Shown here in pieces: positions 14,624 through 26,703 of a DNA stretch of 64,000 nt (within the stretch, counting starts at the first letter, position 1; the number at the start of each line of letters is the position of its first letter). Under the pieces are notes generated by a model. It saw only the letters and a program-made list of their open reading frames with translations, was not told where the DNA came from and did not search any database. The position numbers were made by a program, and so were the translations under genes. This DNA comes from Rotaria sp. Silwood1. Its lineage: Eukaryota > Rotifera > Eurotatoria > Philodinida > Philodinidae. Where the stretch lies: positions 62,001 through 126,000 of the forward strand of contig CAJNOP010000363.1 in assembly GCA_905250075.1 (NCBI GenBank). Direction: 5' to 3'.

Positions 14624-15349
14624 ATTTGTATTATCTTTGTTACAAAATAATCTATTTACATATAATAAAAATGAAAGAAAACATGTGAAATATCATATTC
14701 TTTTATGTTTCTTACCTTTTATAGTTATTTCGTCTTTATAGACAACAATTAACATGTCCCGTCCGACTATTACTGATTCCTAACAGTGCGTTCAGTTCTC
14801 ATGTCTCGATTCTTCTTCGTCTTCTCATTCTACTTTCTTTTTTCTTCTACGCACTGTCGTCAATGCTGTTGTCGTTGTAATGCATTACGCTCGGCATGCG
14901 ATCTATCCTCACTACTAACATGGGAGAAAAGAGGAAATCGAAGAAGAGAAAATTGCATTTCCCGACCAACTCTTTCTGTATGGTTGTGTTGTTTGTGTAT
15001 GTGTTGTGTATGCCTTAAACCAAATTGAAGCGAAGCCTACAACAACAACAAAAAGACGGAAGAAAACCCGAACCGAGAAAAGAAGGAAAAAAAAGAAGAG
15101 CAAACAGCGTTCGACATAGAGAATGTGAAAATGAAGACTATTGTCGACTGTCAAAACAAGTATGACTTCATATATATATGTCTAGGCATGGCGTAAATAA
15201 CTCGAAAGATTTTGTCGTATAGATCAAATAACTAGATTCATGCTATTTCAATATACTCATAAGATAATACTTTTCTTTTATACGCGCCAATAAATTTAAA
15301 AATTGATTATTCAGTTTGATTTAAAACGAACTTTTTTCTTAGGCAATAG
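14624..15349. other. Divergent intergenic region (GABA-B1 / roadblock)
   Basis: About 0.7 kb between divergently transcribed genes, so it should carry both promoters. Positions 14786-15154 stay open in several frames, but the peptides are low-complexity (Phe/Cys/Ser-rich) and overlap each other on opposite strands. I do not call them genes. Confidence 0.6.
15341..15342 (+). promoter_or_regulatory. Splice acceptor 7 bases before the roadblock start codon
   Basis: The sequence CTTTTTTCTTAG precedes GCAATAG and then the ATG at 15350. A pyrimidine tract plus AG with almost no 5' UTR is what a trans-spliced leader acceptor looks like. A short cis intron in the 5' UTR is the alternative. Confidence 0.5.
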
Positions 15350-15738
15350 ATGGCCTTGAGAGAAGTTCAAACTGCACTTGATCGAGTTCAAACTCTCGAA
15401 CATGTCACTGGTTATATTTGTATGACATCGAGTGGTAGGCACTTTGATATGCATAAATATTTTTTTCTGCTTGATGCTATTTTATATTATTGTTTTTAAA
15501 AAAAAAAGGTGTACCTATTCGAACAACATTTGATGAAGAATATACGAAAAATTTAGTCACACAATTACAACCATTTCTTGAACGTATCAAACGTACAACT
15601 AATCATGTCGGTTTAAAAGATGTTGTTGAATTACGTTTAAAGACAAAAAAAGTGGAATATCTTTTACGAACAGATAATTTATGTACTTTCATTGTTTTGC
15701 AAAGACATGAAAAACTTAAGAATGGAACCGATGAATAA
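15350..15738 (+). CDS. DYNLRB: Dynein light chain roadblock-type
   Basis: Light chain of cytoplasmic and axonemal dynein, binding the intermediate chains as a dimer. Two exons, 15350-15434 and 15509-15738, join in frame across a Gly codon and encode 104 residues (family about 96-100). The product runs MALREVQTALDRVQ, then the family core GVPIRTTFDEEYT (compare GIPIKSTMDN in vertebrates, from memory), VELRLKTKKVEYLL and CTFIVLQ. The intron is 74 bp. The gene ends 64 bp from the stop of the convergent C10orf67-like gene. A short polar tail (RHEKLKNGTDE) is a little longer than usual. Confidence 0.92.
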
Positions 15739-15802
15739 GAAAATATTTTATATCTGACTACAATTTTATAGAGAAAAAACAGTCACACAAGTTTTTCTGG
15801 AG

Positions 15803-17543
15803 TTAATTATATGTAACTACAGCTGGTTTAGCAATAAATCGATCACGAATATGAGTTTGTCGTGTATACATTTCGTCGCGTAGAACCGTCGTACTAAAAT
15901 GAAAATATACAAAATAGATGAAAACAAAATAAGTAATTAATTAAATGCCTCTTCTTAAGTATATCATATTTTGTTTCCCACATTTGAATTTCTTGTTTAT
16001 GCTTTTCAGAATATCTATAAATTCATGGATTGAGAAATTTTTTTTTTATAATTTAATGTTATGTTTGTTTTTACCGTTTCATATCATTTCGATTACGTTC
16101 TTCCATAGTTATATATTTTTCCAACTTATTTTTAAATGCCTTTTGTTGTGTATCAGCCTAAAGATGGAATAAAAGGAATTTATTTTTTATTTTTTATTTT
16201 GAAGATATTTATTTTCGTACTTCTTGCATTAATTGTTGTATTTGAGAATTTTTTTGTTCAATAATTGTTTGATATTTATTTTCGAGTGCTTCAACTTTAG
16301 TTTGCATCAATGCTTGTAATTCTTTATTAGCCTCTTCTGAGTTATCCTTTATGGGTGATGGTGCCCATGGATCAGTTTGAGCTAAACGTGATTGGGTTTC
16401 AACAGTTGGTGTTGGAGTTGGTTCACGAACTGTAACTTTTTTTGATTCTTTTAATTTAGTTTGAAGAGTAGCTAAATCACGTTCTAAATATAAATGAAGG
16501 TTTTAATAATAGAAAAAAAAAGAACACAGAATTGTTTATATAATATATTACTAAGATCTCGAATTTGTTCATCTTTTTTCATAATTGTATCTTCTGATTG
16601 AGCTATAGTTCGAGTTGCATTAGCTAATTCTTTAGTTGAACGATCTATTTCATCGTTAAGAAAACCTGTAGCTAATTTAATTTCATACTAGAATATAAAC
16701 GACGAAAAATTTTAAAAAAATATAAATCAAAACATATTTCGAACTTTAGTAGTTTCTTGTAATTGTTCAATTTCTTTTTTTAAATTAGCTATTTCGGTTT
16801 CATAACCTTTCATCGCTGCTTGTTGAAAGAATGATTTTTCTCGATTTTCACTTCCTAATTGTTGCTTTTGAGCGATCGATTCAGATGATGTAGGTTTATC
16901 ACTCTACAATATACATATAAAAATTCATCGATTTTTTGTTATTGAAAAATCTCTAAAAAACGGTTCACAATTTTACATTAATAATACTTCTTGCTTGTGA
17001 TATAAAATCATGTAATTGACTACGATATGAAAGTCGTAATGTTTCAAGTGCCTAACAAAAATCAATTTCATAAATTATTGTTTTATAAATTATAAAAACT
17101 TACTTTACTATGATTTTTTCTTAATACATCAAGTTTGTCTGTCAATTGGTAATATCTTAATCAATAGAATGAATAACATAGAGAATAATAATAGTAGATC
17201 TTACATTTGTTGTCCATTTGTTTGTAATTCATCATAAAATGATGATCGTAAACTTTCACGAGTGAAAGTTAATTCACTTTTGAGCCATTCAATTTCCTAT
17301 AAATCGTACAAAAATATATTGATCAATTATAAACGAAAAAAATCTCTATACATGATAAAGCTTTTCCAATAGTTTAGTCGTATGTTTCAATTGAACAATT
17401 TCGTTTTGTTCTGTTTGGCAGGCACAATCCGAACAATAGAGTCCAACGTAAAGCTGCTCAGCGATTGGAATAGCTGTACTATATCAATAAATACATTTTA
17501 TTTAAATAATAAAGTTTTTTTCTTTAAATTCATAATACCTCAT
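15803..17543 (-). CDS. C10orf67-like coiled-coil protein (DUF4709-type)
   Basis: A protein of about nine exons, mostly predicted coiled coil. The first coding exon is only five bases (17539-17543, ATG AG). The second (17478-17352) gives GLYCSDCACQTEQNEIVQLK, which corresponds to the GFFSTDHATQTDSSEI-like motif near the start of the vertebrate C10orf67 conserved region. Heptad stretches follow (EIEWLKSELTFTRESLRSSF, LETLRLSYRSQLHDFISQA, LKKEIEQLQETTK). The last exon (TVLRDEMYTRQTHIRDRF) matches the family's C-terminal HVLKNEMFTRHTLFR-like motif. Both family motifs come from memory. Having conserved ends at both termini argues for a full-length gene. The biochemical role is unknown, and a ciliary role is only a guess from neighbours and type. 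Some internal exon joins were not verified base by base. Confidence 0.65.
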
Positions 17544-20515
17544 AGTTCTCTCAAAAAAACAAACAATTGATATTTTTTTTGATCACTACTAGTTGTATGT
17601 ATGAATTTGCCATTCTTAATCAAGTCGCCGAGGTAACTCACTAACAAAAGAATTTCACTTCTTGTTCAAACGAGGAGCTAACGACATCTAACGAAGATGC
17701 GATCGTTTAGTTCTTCAATTGTAAAATTTGTTTTTGCTAAAATTGATATTTGAATAATACCAAACCTTGAAATGATTCAAGCATAGAAAATAGTATCTAA
17801 TTGATAGACTTTTTTTAATATTAATAAATTCCATTTACATATATATATATGCTTACCATATGGAAACAAGAAAAAAACCGTTTCGTGACACGACAAGTGG
17901 TCTCGCTATTACCAGATGGCCAACGACGAAATAAAGAGTGAATAGCATCACTACTCAAAATAATAACTGTTGTTCTTCTCGTTGGCGAGATGTGCACATC
18001 AAAAAGAACAGAAGAAAAGAAAAACTCAGCAAAAGAATGAAAAAGGTGAGCTAGTGTCGCTGTCGATTACCATCTGTTATCTCGTGTAATCGATCAGTTT
18101 AGTATTGATGTTGAGTGACCTAGTTCCGCCTCTATTTTGCATGTTCTCTTGAGAGATACACACATACATCACTTTTTTTTTCACGTCACAATTGTAAAAA
18201 TAAAAAAAAGAATACGAGAGATATATTATCGAGGGAGTCATCATTGTATTCTGTTCAATATAGATAATCGATGAGAATATTTCTTAGTTTTTGTTTCCAT
18301 CTGGTCATAAATACATATGTAGACAAATGAGAAAAAATAATGTTATTTCTGGTTTTTTTCTCATTGCTCGAAGCTATTCACCGACAAAAAAAAATGATTG
18401 GCATAATCTTTTGATTCATTTTCAAATCTAACACCGAATGTCAACAAAACCAGTAACTAAATCTTATGCGTCTTATCTGAAATAAAAACACCAAAGAAAA
18501 TAACGAATGCAGAAAAAAAAAGAATAGTAATTAATACGGTCGAACAATTATGATAAGCGTTGTTGTATGTTTTGCTCAAGTGTCATCTGAAAATACTCTC
18601 ACAAACGGACAATGTCACTCCTACACACACACATATATATATATACAGATAGCGACAATAGTCTCGGAGTCGGCTCCTGACGTGACGAACATAAATGAAT
18701 AAATGAATGTGAAGGCGTGCTTCACTCACTCTTTGCACTCATCATCACGACAGACAAGAAGCAGAAATAAGATCACAAGTACAAGCAATAATTTGACAAA
18801 AAGAAAAGAAAACTCCATCTGGTATTTTTCTCAGTTGAATAAAACTGTTCTAGACTAGTTTACTTCAAGCAAACACATCATCAGTCGTTGAATACACATA
18901 CATCTTTTTTTTTCCAATCTGATGCGTAACAATGTATTAAAAATTGATTTTACTCTTTCTTTTTTTTTTTCGTGCACACGTCGGTGCGTATGTTTGTGGT
19001 TGCCTTCGGGGCAAGTATACAAGGATTGTATATATATATGAATTAATGAGAAACGGAAATCTAACAACTCAATAAGTACCTGAAAAAAAAAGGTTAGATC
19101 AAAGAACTAAAAAAACAACTCATATGATACAAAAAAAAAGGAGTCAATCTGTAATAGAATTTTTGTTTTATATTAAAATGATTTTTTTGAGTAGATGAAA
19201 TTTTATCTATTCAATGTCATAACAACCTTTCATTATACGAATATAATATCTCGTCTTAATATCAAATACTTTAAAACAAAGACAATATAACCCATCAAGG
19301 TTCATTTAAAAGTACAAATTTCCATCCTAATTCAAAATATACTTTATTCTTAATGGTAGAAAAAAAGAGCTTTGGAGTTAATAATTATTTGACAAGAACA
19401 AATGTCATTATTTTTCATGGAAGATTTTTTTTTCTATACAATTTTATAATTATTTACAATTCTAACTTTTTTTTTTCGAATATATCTATTATCTCAATAA
19501 GATATCTTTTGTATATCTATATAACTTTGAATAAAAATTGATGAGAAAAGAAAATGTCTTTTTTAGATGCCCTATTCTTTACTTAATATATAGGAAAAAA
19601 AAAAGAAAAAAAAGAATAGAATATAACGTGAATAGTTGATGATGGTGGACCGCTCATTTGTTCAAATGGGCTTTTACGAGTATTAACTTATTTATATCAT
19701 TTTTACTTCTATCACCTATCTCATTGCACGATAACAAAAGAAAAGAAGAATTCGAGTTCGATTGAATTAAAGTAAGAGAGAAGCATAGCAAAAAAAAAAG
19801 ATAATACTTGTATAGAAAAGAACATAGAACTGATCGTCGCCTTGCGTGTCGTTGGCGCTTGGGGAAATCTTCTCTCTTTACTCAGCTAAAGATGACAGAC
19901 AGATGTTGTAACACTCATATTGTTAAACGTCATTCATTGGTTAATGAGAAACATGAACAACCAATGAACGAATTTTTTATCTTTTCTCTACAGGTAAATT
20001 TTCTTTCCGCTTTTTTTCTCTCTCTCTAGTCTAATCGAAGAAAAAGGTCTCTCTCATTTCTTATTTATCATTAATCATTCACGGAACGAACAGCAGCAGT
20101 GAAGAGAAAAAAAAAAGAAGAAAAAACTCTTGCAAGCAACTTACACCTTTTTTTTTTCAACCATCACGACCAACAAAAAGCAGTTACCAGAACAACTCAG
20201 TCTGGCCAGTCATATTGATTATATATATATATCTCTTTCTCTTATGTGAGTGAATGAATGAATGAATGAGTGAATGAATGAATATTGATAAATTATTATA
20301 ATCGAATGCATTTCTTTTTTAACTATGTATATATTTATCTATTATTTAGCATACACATACATAAAACAATATCAACATAGACATATAATCATTCAAGTGT
20401 GCCAAAAAAGAATATTTTCAATTCATTGTTAATAATAATGATAGCTTAAATATAAAGTAAATTATTGATTGATTCTAATAAATAAAATAAAAAGAAAAAT
20501 ACATACCCACCTACA
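17544..20515. other. Intergenic; probable POU4 regulatory region
   Basis: About 3 kb, AT-rich, with no supportable exon. It holds CA/TA simple repeats (about 18623-18650) and a TGAA tetranucleotide run (20247-20284). A large upstream space before a developmental transcription factor commonly carries enhancers, but no individual site can be named here. Short open frames at 18855-19067 and 19808-20029 look like chance. Confidence 0.5.
20247..20284. repeat. (TGAA)n microsatellite
   Basis: Nine or so tetranucleotide units, TGAG/TGAA, about 230 bp before the POU4 start codon. Confidence 0.9.
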
Positions 20516-22124
20516 ATGCTTACAAGTACATCATCTATTGAACAATCATTATCAATAACACCAACGACTAAATTATCATTTCCTAATGCATCAACTTCAT
20601 TTACATCATCACAAGCAACAACAAGTACAAATACAAATTCAAATTCAAATTCAATCGGAAATACTACTGGAAGATATTCACCAAGTAATTTTTATCGAGC
20701 AGCAGCTGTAGCTGCTGTTACAAGTGATCCAAATAATCGACGATATATGCCAAGTACACCGGTATGTAAGAAGGGAAAAAATAAATTGAATTTATCTCAT
20801 CTTTCGTCTATACGTGCGTGCATGTGTGTCTAGGTAAGTCAAGGCGTTGACGATGATGATGATCTATTTTTTTATTCTTTTGTAATATGAATCGAGTTGT
20901 ACAGATTTTTTTTTTCTTTGTACTTTGCTCTGTTCTGTTGTTCTTTTATGCAATGATGAACACAGACAGGATTATAGAAAACATGACAGTTGATCCAGTC
21001 AGATTTTCATAATTGAATTTTTTTTTTTAGAGGATAAGAATTATTTTCCTTTTTGTTTCTTCTTTTTTAATTGGAAGATTAATTTGATTTTATTTTTTTA
21101 GTGGTCAAAATCTAATTGTTTTGGTGATAGTTTTAAATTTGAACCCAATGTAAGTATGATATAAATGAAAAAAAAATAATATTGTTTTTCTTTTTAGAGT
21201 TTATTTTGTCCAACAATTGATGATAATTTTCTTCGTCAAGCTGAAGCTCTGACAAAACCTGAATCATCATCAACATCATCACTTTATTATCCATCTCCTT
21301 TTGCTTGTTCATCAGGCACAGCTACTGTTTCCTCGTCGTCATCATCATCATCCTTATCGACAGCCGTTTATCCAGGTGCATCATCAATAGAATCTCATCT
21401 TCCTTCTGATCAAATTCAACATAATCATCATTCTCAATTAAATTCGGATTTACATCCATTTTATCAACATCAATATGCTGCTGTAGCTCATCATCATGCT
21501 GCAGCTGCTGCTGGTGTTTTACCCGGTATGGTTGTTGGCATGCATCATCATTCAGTTCATCATCATGGCGTTATTGGTGGTCTTCTACCAACACATGAAC
21601 TTGACATTGATCCACGTGAACTTGAATCATTTGCTGAACGTTTTAAACAACGTCGAATTAAATTAGGTATTACACAAGCTGATGTTGGACAACAATTATC
21701 AAAATTAAAAATGCCTGGTGTTGGTTCTTTATCTCAATCAACAATATGTCGATTTGAATCACTTACGTTATCACATAATAATATGGTTGCATTAAAACCA
21801 GTTCTTCAAGCATGGTTAGAATTTGCTGAAGCAGAAATGAGACAAAGAAAAAAAGATGAAATGAATGGTTCAATTGGTAGTTCAAGTGGACATGGATGTT
21901 CAAATGGAAGTTTAGTTGACAAAAAACGCAAACGAACATCAATTGCAGCACAAGAAAAACGTTTTCTTGAATCGTGTTTTATTCAACAACAAAGACCTAG
22001 TGGTGAACGTATTGCACAAATAGCCGATAAACTTGATTTAAAGAAGAATGTTGTACGTGTTTGGTTTTGTAATCAACGACAAAAGAATAAACGTTTAAGA
22101 TTTGCTGCTGGACAATCAGCATAA
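20516..22124 (+). CDS. POU4F: POU class 4 homeodomain transcription factor (Brn-3 / UNC-86)
   Basis: Sequence-specific transcription factor that specifies sensory and other neurons. Three exons: 20516-20761, 21102-21149 and 21198-22124, giving 406 residues. The POU-IV box spans the third exon start (SLFCPTIDDNFLRQAEAL), followed by a Ser/His/Ala-rich activation region with HHH and AAAAA runs. The POU-specific domain runs from IDPRELESFAERFKQRRIKL through GVGSLSQSTICRFESLTLSH. The homeodomain starts KKRKRTSIAAQEKR and ends NVVRVWFCNQRQKNKR, with the class-defining Cys in recognition helix 3 (WFCNQRQ). The linker is slightly long (Gly/Ser-rich). Both DNA-binding domains look intact. The start is the first ATG; a further upstream exon cannot be excluded. 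Confidence 0.96.
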
Positions 22125-25100
22125 TAACGACACAAGAAAGAACTAAGAAGAATATGAAATTATCTAAAGATCAATCAATCCGTCCATCTCAATGAGTTTA
22201 TACATTCGTTTTTTTTTGTTGTTATTGTTGTTGTTGTTGTTGTCGTCTATCACGCTGTTGTCTTCTTTTTAGTAGTTAATCTTTATTTTCTAGCACAAAG
22301 TGTATATTCTTTGTTCTATAATAATCATAATGAATGAATTCGAGAAAATATTTTAATTATCTTATAGATGATAAGAGGATTAAAATGTTCAATCTACATC
22401 AAGGTTCACATAATAATTGATATGATCCTACATCATTGTTGTGTTAAATTATGTTTTGATTAAATTATTATTATGATTTATATTATTGAGAGAAATTTCT
22501 AAAGGTAATGAATATAACGATAAATTAATAGAGTATGATTACAGATTTTAGTTTTGCTTCAATTAAAATTTTTTTTAGGTTGAACAGGACCAATGTTGAT
22601 GATACACGCGATAAATAAGAAAATCAAATTTAATAAAATCAGTGAAATTGACAAAATGAAAGACATAAAAAAAAAGAAGAATTTAAGACCGTCGTCGGCT
22701 TGTCAAAAATCGCGATTTTCGTCAAAAAAAAACAATGATTTTAAGTGTTTTTATGTAATTGGATAGCTCTTGTTATCTATTGGCGAGCATCTTTATTTTT
22801 CTAAATTTTGAAACTTTTTCACGTTTTTCCATAAGATTTACTGATGATGCTGGAATCAGAAAAAATGATTCTTTCGAAAATGTTAGTTATTATTGCTAAT
22901 TGAATTTTTTTCTATAGTTTCTCATAGTGAAGAATCTAGAAAAAAATGTGTGAGATAGAATATGCTGAAAGCTTTCGAGCAAATGGACTTGTACCCTATA
23001 TTTCTTTGTCTATCTTTTGTTCGTTTAATTATGTAATTACTTTGATAGTGTTATGTCGGAAGAGACCCGTCTAACATAAGTACGCGTTCTTTTCTCTTTC
23101 TTCATCTTCATTCTTTCACGTTAATTATTATTCCTTTCTTCTCTCGCTTCATGTTTTGTCTATTTAGTCAGTCAGTATCCTTGGTACGGGTGTGAATGAT
23201 TGGGACTGACTGTGGATAGACGATATGAATACTCACACTTACATCTGGTCTGTTTTTTCCTTCTAGATTCATATTTTTATATGCTATACAAGTCCGCGCA
23301 AGTCTTTTTTTTATATTCGTCATCGTCGATAACACATGACAGGCTGCACTCAATGCATTTCCTCTACCATTTTACTAAACGGAAACATTGCAACTTCAAT
23401 TGCAAACTTTGTTGAGCGCTTTTCTTAAAACGAGTTTTTTTTCTTCTCATTCGTCTCGGATTTTTCAGCCATTTGACATGTTCTGAAATTCAGGAAGGTT
23501 TTTAATTAAAGAGAAAACCATGCTCAACAACTTAACAGAGCTGGACTTTTATTTTCGACTTAGTTCTTTCGAAAAATGGATCGTTTCCCACAGAAATATT
23601 CCTGTTATTTCGAGCTTTTCGAAAAAAAAAATGACACCAAAGATTGATAAAGAAGCCTCTTAAACACCTAGTTCTGTTAAGTTGTAGCGGCAACTTTTGG
23701 TTACATTTCAGCGTCAATTCAAGATCTTTATGTTTAGATTTGACGAAGAAATCTGGGATACGCGATGACCTGACTTTTGATCTTTAATGTAAGAACAATG
23801 CTCGAAAAGCTTAATATGTTGAACTGAAGTTTTTACTGCGAGTTTTTTAGGCTTGGACTCATATTTCCTGAAATTTTCAGCTAGATCAATTGATCTGAGA
23901 CGATGATAGGTTTTTGATAGAAACACTTGTTTTTAACAACTGGATTTGTCGTTTTTTTTAAAAATTAACTCAATTGAAAGCTTTGAAAAATGAGTCTAAG
24001 ACAGAAAGTCAATTCAGCATGCTGAACAAGTAGCTAATAATGCACAGTAAAAGTTTGAGAAAAAGAAAGAACGACTTAAGCGAAAACTCAAATACAAAAT
24101 CAAATATATTCTTTATCTTATTAGTAAAATCATTATATTTGATAAATGACAAAGCGATAGAAAACGGATAAATTTGATTATTTCTACCTGGACAAAATGC
24201 TTCATAAATCTTGAGATTCCACATATGATGCGTTTTTAAGCAAACAGAGAACAGTTCCTAATCTGATCCATCTATATAAGCTAAGAGTACCCATGTCAAT
24301 CTTTCAATTGGCATTGTATTGAATGACAGCTTCTCTTGTAATAATAAAAATATAAATGTGAGAATATGATGATAAATTTTTCAACATCAATCAACAAAGT
24401 ATCTTATTAAGAAAAGGAAAGAAAAACATTATTTTATCAATATGCATATGAATCTGATTAGAAGAAAATATCCTTTTACAATTATAACAAATTATTATTT
24501 TTTTTTATTCTTGGTGTAATCTAATTTTTCAGACTGTTCAAAGCTTGAACATGGTTTTCATCGCACTTTTTCCTTTAATATTTACTCTGAATTTTCCATG
24601 GACCAAACGTGAGCAAATTTAACATTATCATATTGAGGTGAAATTCGATCATCAAATAATTCATCATTAGTTCGTAATTCAATCTTTATTCTTGGGTTTG
24701 AGGCGGCATCATATTAAAATATACCATTTCTACATAATCTACTTCCGTAATATATTTATCATATAACTCATTATTCAAATAAATTCTTTGTTTTTGTTTA
24801 TGTTTGTTTCTTTTCATTATCATTATGTGATATCAAATGAATCATTTTTCGGCAATAATCCTTTCCTATCAAATATCGCCTAGCAAAGAGGCATACTATT
24901 TGCTAATTTTTTTTTAATCACAGGGTGATAATAGTTAGTATTTTTTTGAATATTTGTTGCCTAAATATTTTTATTGTGGCGGTTTGAAAATGATTCTAGG
25001 ATAAACTTTTAAGAAAAACTAGTATTGACAATTCTATTTCACATTCTGTTCGTTGATCTTTTTGTAAAGCTAAAACTCCTTCTGGATTTCTTAGTACAAA

Positions 25101-26095
25101 TAATATGCTGCATTTTGTTATCATGTGTCAATTTTTGCTTTCTTTTTTAAAATTCTTTCAACCGAAGTATCTGGCAAGATTTGAGTGTTTCTTGCTGACC
25201 TTCACTCGACTCTGTTATGGTAACAAACTTTAACTGGTTTGCGGGTGTGGGTGAGATGAATTCTACACCCTATATGACTTCGATGATAATTAATCTTGAT
25301 TGTTCATTGTGGCACATAATGATGTTTATTGAACAATCGATCCATGATATTTCAAAGAAATGAATATATGCGAATATAATCAGAACATTATTGTGGATTC
25401 AAGTCTTTTCAGATTTATTTAAACAAACTGTTTTACATGATTAGATGAGAACAAAGCAAGAATAAAAGAAAAAAAAAAGAAAAACATATTATGGATAAAT
25501 TGAACATGATCAATATCAATATTTTCATTTTGTTTTTTTAGTAATGATATTGATCGATAAATCTTAGTTTCGAAATCGTCAAAGAAAAATGTAGATATAA
25601 ACTGCTCTTTCAAATGTTTTTCATTCAAAATACCTCGACAAGGTGTATTTCACATCAAACAGCCTTATTTTGTATAAAATCATGCCAATCTCATCATCAT
25701 CAACAGCTAAAATGGGTATATTCACAGAGAACATGCTTTAAAATGAAATGAACACAACTAAATGAAAAATAAATTGTTCTTCTCAAGAGAATATTTTTGA
25801 CAAAAAATTCTTTCGAATCTCTAATGACTCATATTAATCAATGTTACACTTATAAACTAGCCCTATGAGAAAAAGATATACCGATATAATATTGTTCACA
25901 TTCTACTTCTGTAATATGCGCTTATTAAATTTATATTCTTGACAAAACAATGCGCCGATCTTTACAAACAGCATTTGCTTAGATTCTTCTGAAGTTCTGA
26001 GACTTAATAATATTCTACTTTAATATTTATAAATAATGAGAAATCAAAAAGATCAGCACACAGAAATTTTACAACAAAAATTCAAATTAACTCAT
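22125..26095. other. Gene desert, no gene seen
   Basis: About 4 kb. The first few hundred bases, including a TTG trinucleotide run near 22215-22245, are the probable 3' UTR of POU4. Scattered 60-70-codon frames at 23168-24224 lie on both strands, lack splice context and resemble nothing. Nothing structured was found besides a TCGAAAA-rich stretch at about 23560-23630. Confidence 0.5.
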
Positions 26096-26695
26096 CAGAG
26101 ATGGGACCGGTTCGGTTTTTAACCGAACTGAACCGACCGACCGTAACCGAAATCGGTTCGATTCGAGATTTTTAAAAAATTCGGTCGGTTACGTTCGGTT
26201 CGGTTAGAGATTTTGTCGGTTACGATCGGTTCGGTTAGAAAGAATCGACATAATCTTTTGATTTGAGTTCGATGGACTTTTTGCGACATAAGAAGAAAAA
26301 AGAGTGTAATCGTACGACAATTAGCTGTTGTTCGTAACTCGTATTATCTCACATGTTTTTTTAAATTTGTTGTGAGAGGTAAGAAAGTTATAATACAGTA
26401 AGAGGATTCAATAAATAATCTTTCTTCGTTACTTTCTCTAGATGTTGATTGCTCATAGTTGCTACTGCTCGATTTGTTGTTACTAATTTATAAGGCACTA
26501 ATACCCTAATTAACATAAGCTAAACTTCGCTTTCTCTAAACTCGGTTCGATTACGAAATTTTTGAAATTCGGTCGGTTACGGTCGGTTCGGTTAGAAATT
26601 TTTAAATATTCGGTCGGTTACATTCGGTTCGGTTAGAGATTTTTTCGGTTACGGTCGGTTCGGTTTGGCAAAAACGCCAACCGATCCCACCTCTG
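26096..26695. mobile_element. hAT-type MITE, 600 bp, 8-bp target duplication
   Basis: The ends are CAGAGATGGGACCGG (left) and, as reverse complement of the right end, CAGAGGTGGGATCGG. They are flanked by an identical 8-bp direct repeat TAACTCAT (26088-26095 and 26696-26703). The CAGAG..GGG terminus and 8-bp duplication are hallmarks of the hAT superfamily. The subterminal regions are packed with CGGTCGGTTACGGT / CGGTTCGGTTAG motifs, as expected for repeated transposase-binding sites. No transposase is encoded, so it is non-autonomous. Confidence 0.92.
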
Positions 26696-26703
26696 TAACT
26701 CAT

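Noticed and set aside
14786-15154. Overlapping 80-codon frames on both strands between GABA-B1 and roadblock
   Set aside because: Low-complexity Phe/Cys-rich peptides that are shadows of a purine/pyrimidine-biased promoter region.
19808-20029. 73-codon frame upstream of POU4
   Set aside because: No homology, weak composition and no splice link to the POU4 exons; at most part of a 5' UTR.
23168-24224. Cluster of 61-71-codon frames
   Set aside because: Scattered over both strands with no family pattern or splice signals, as expected by chance in long AT-rich DNA.
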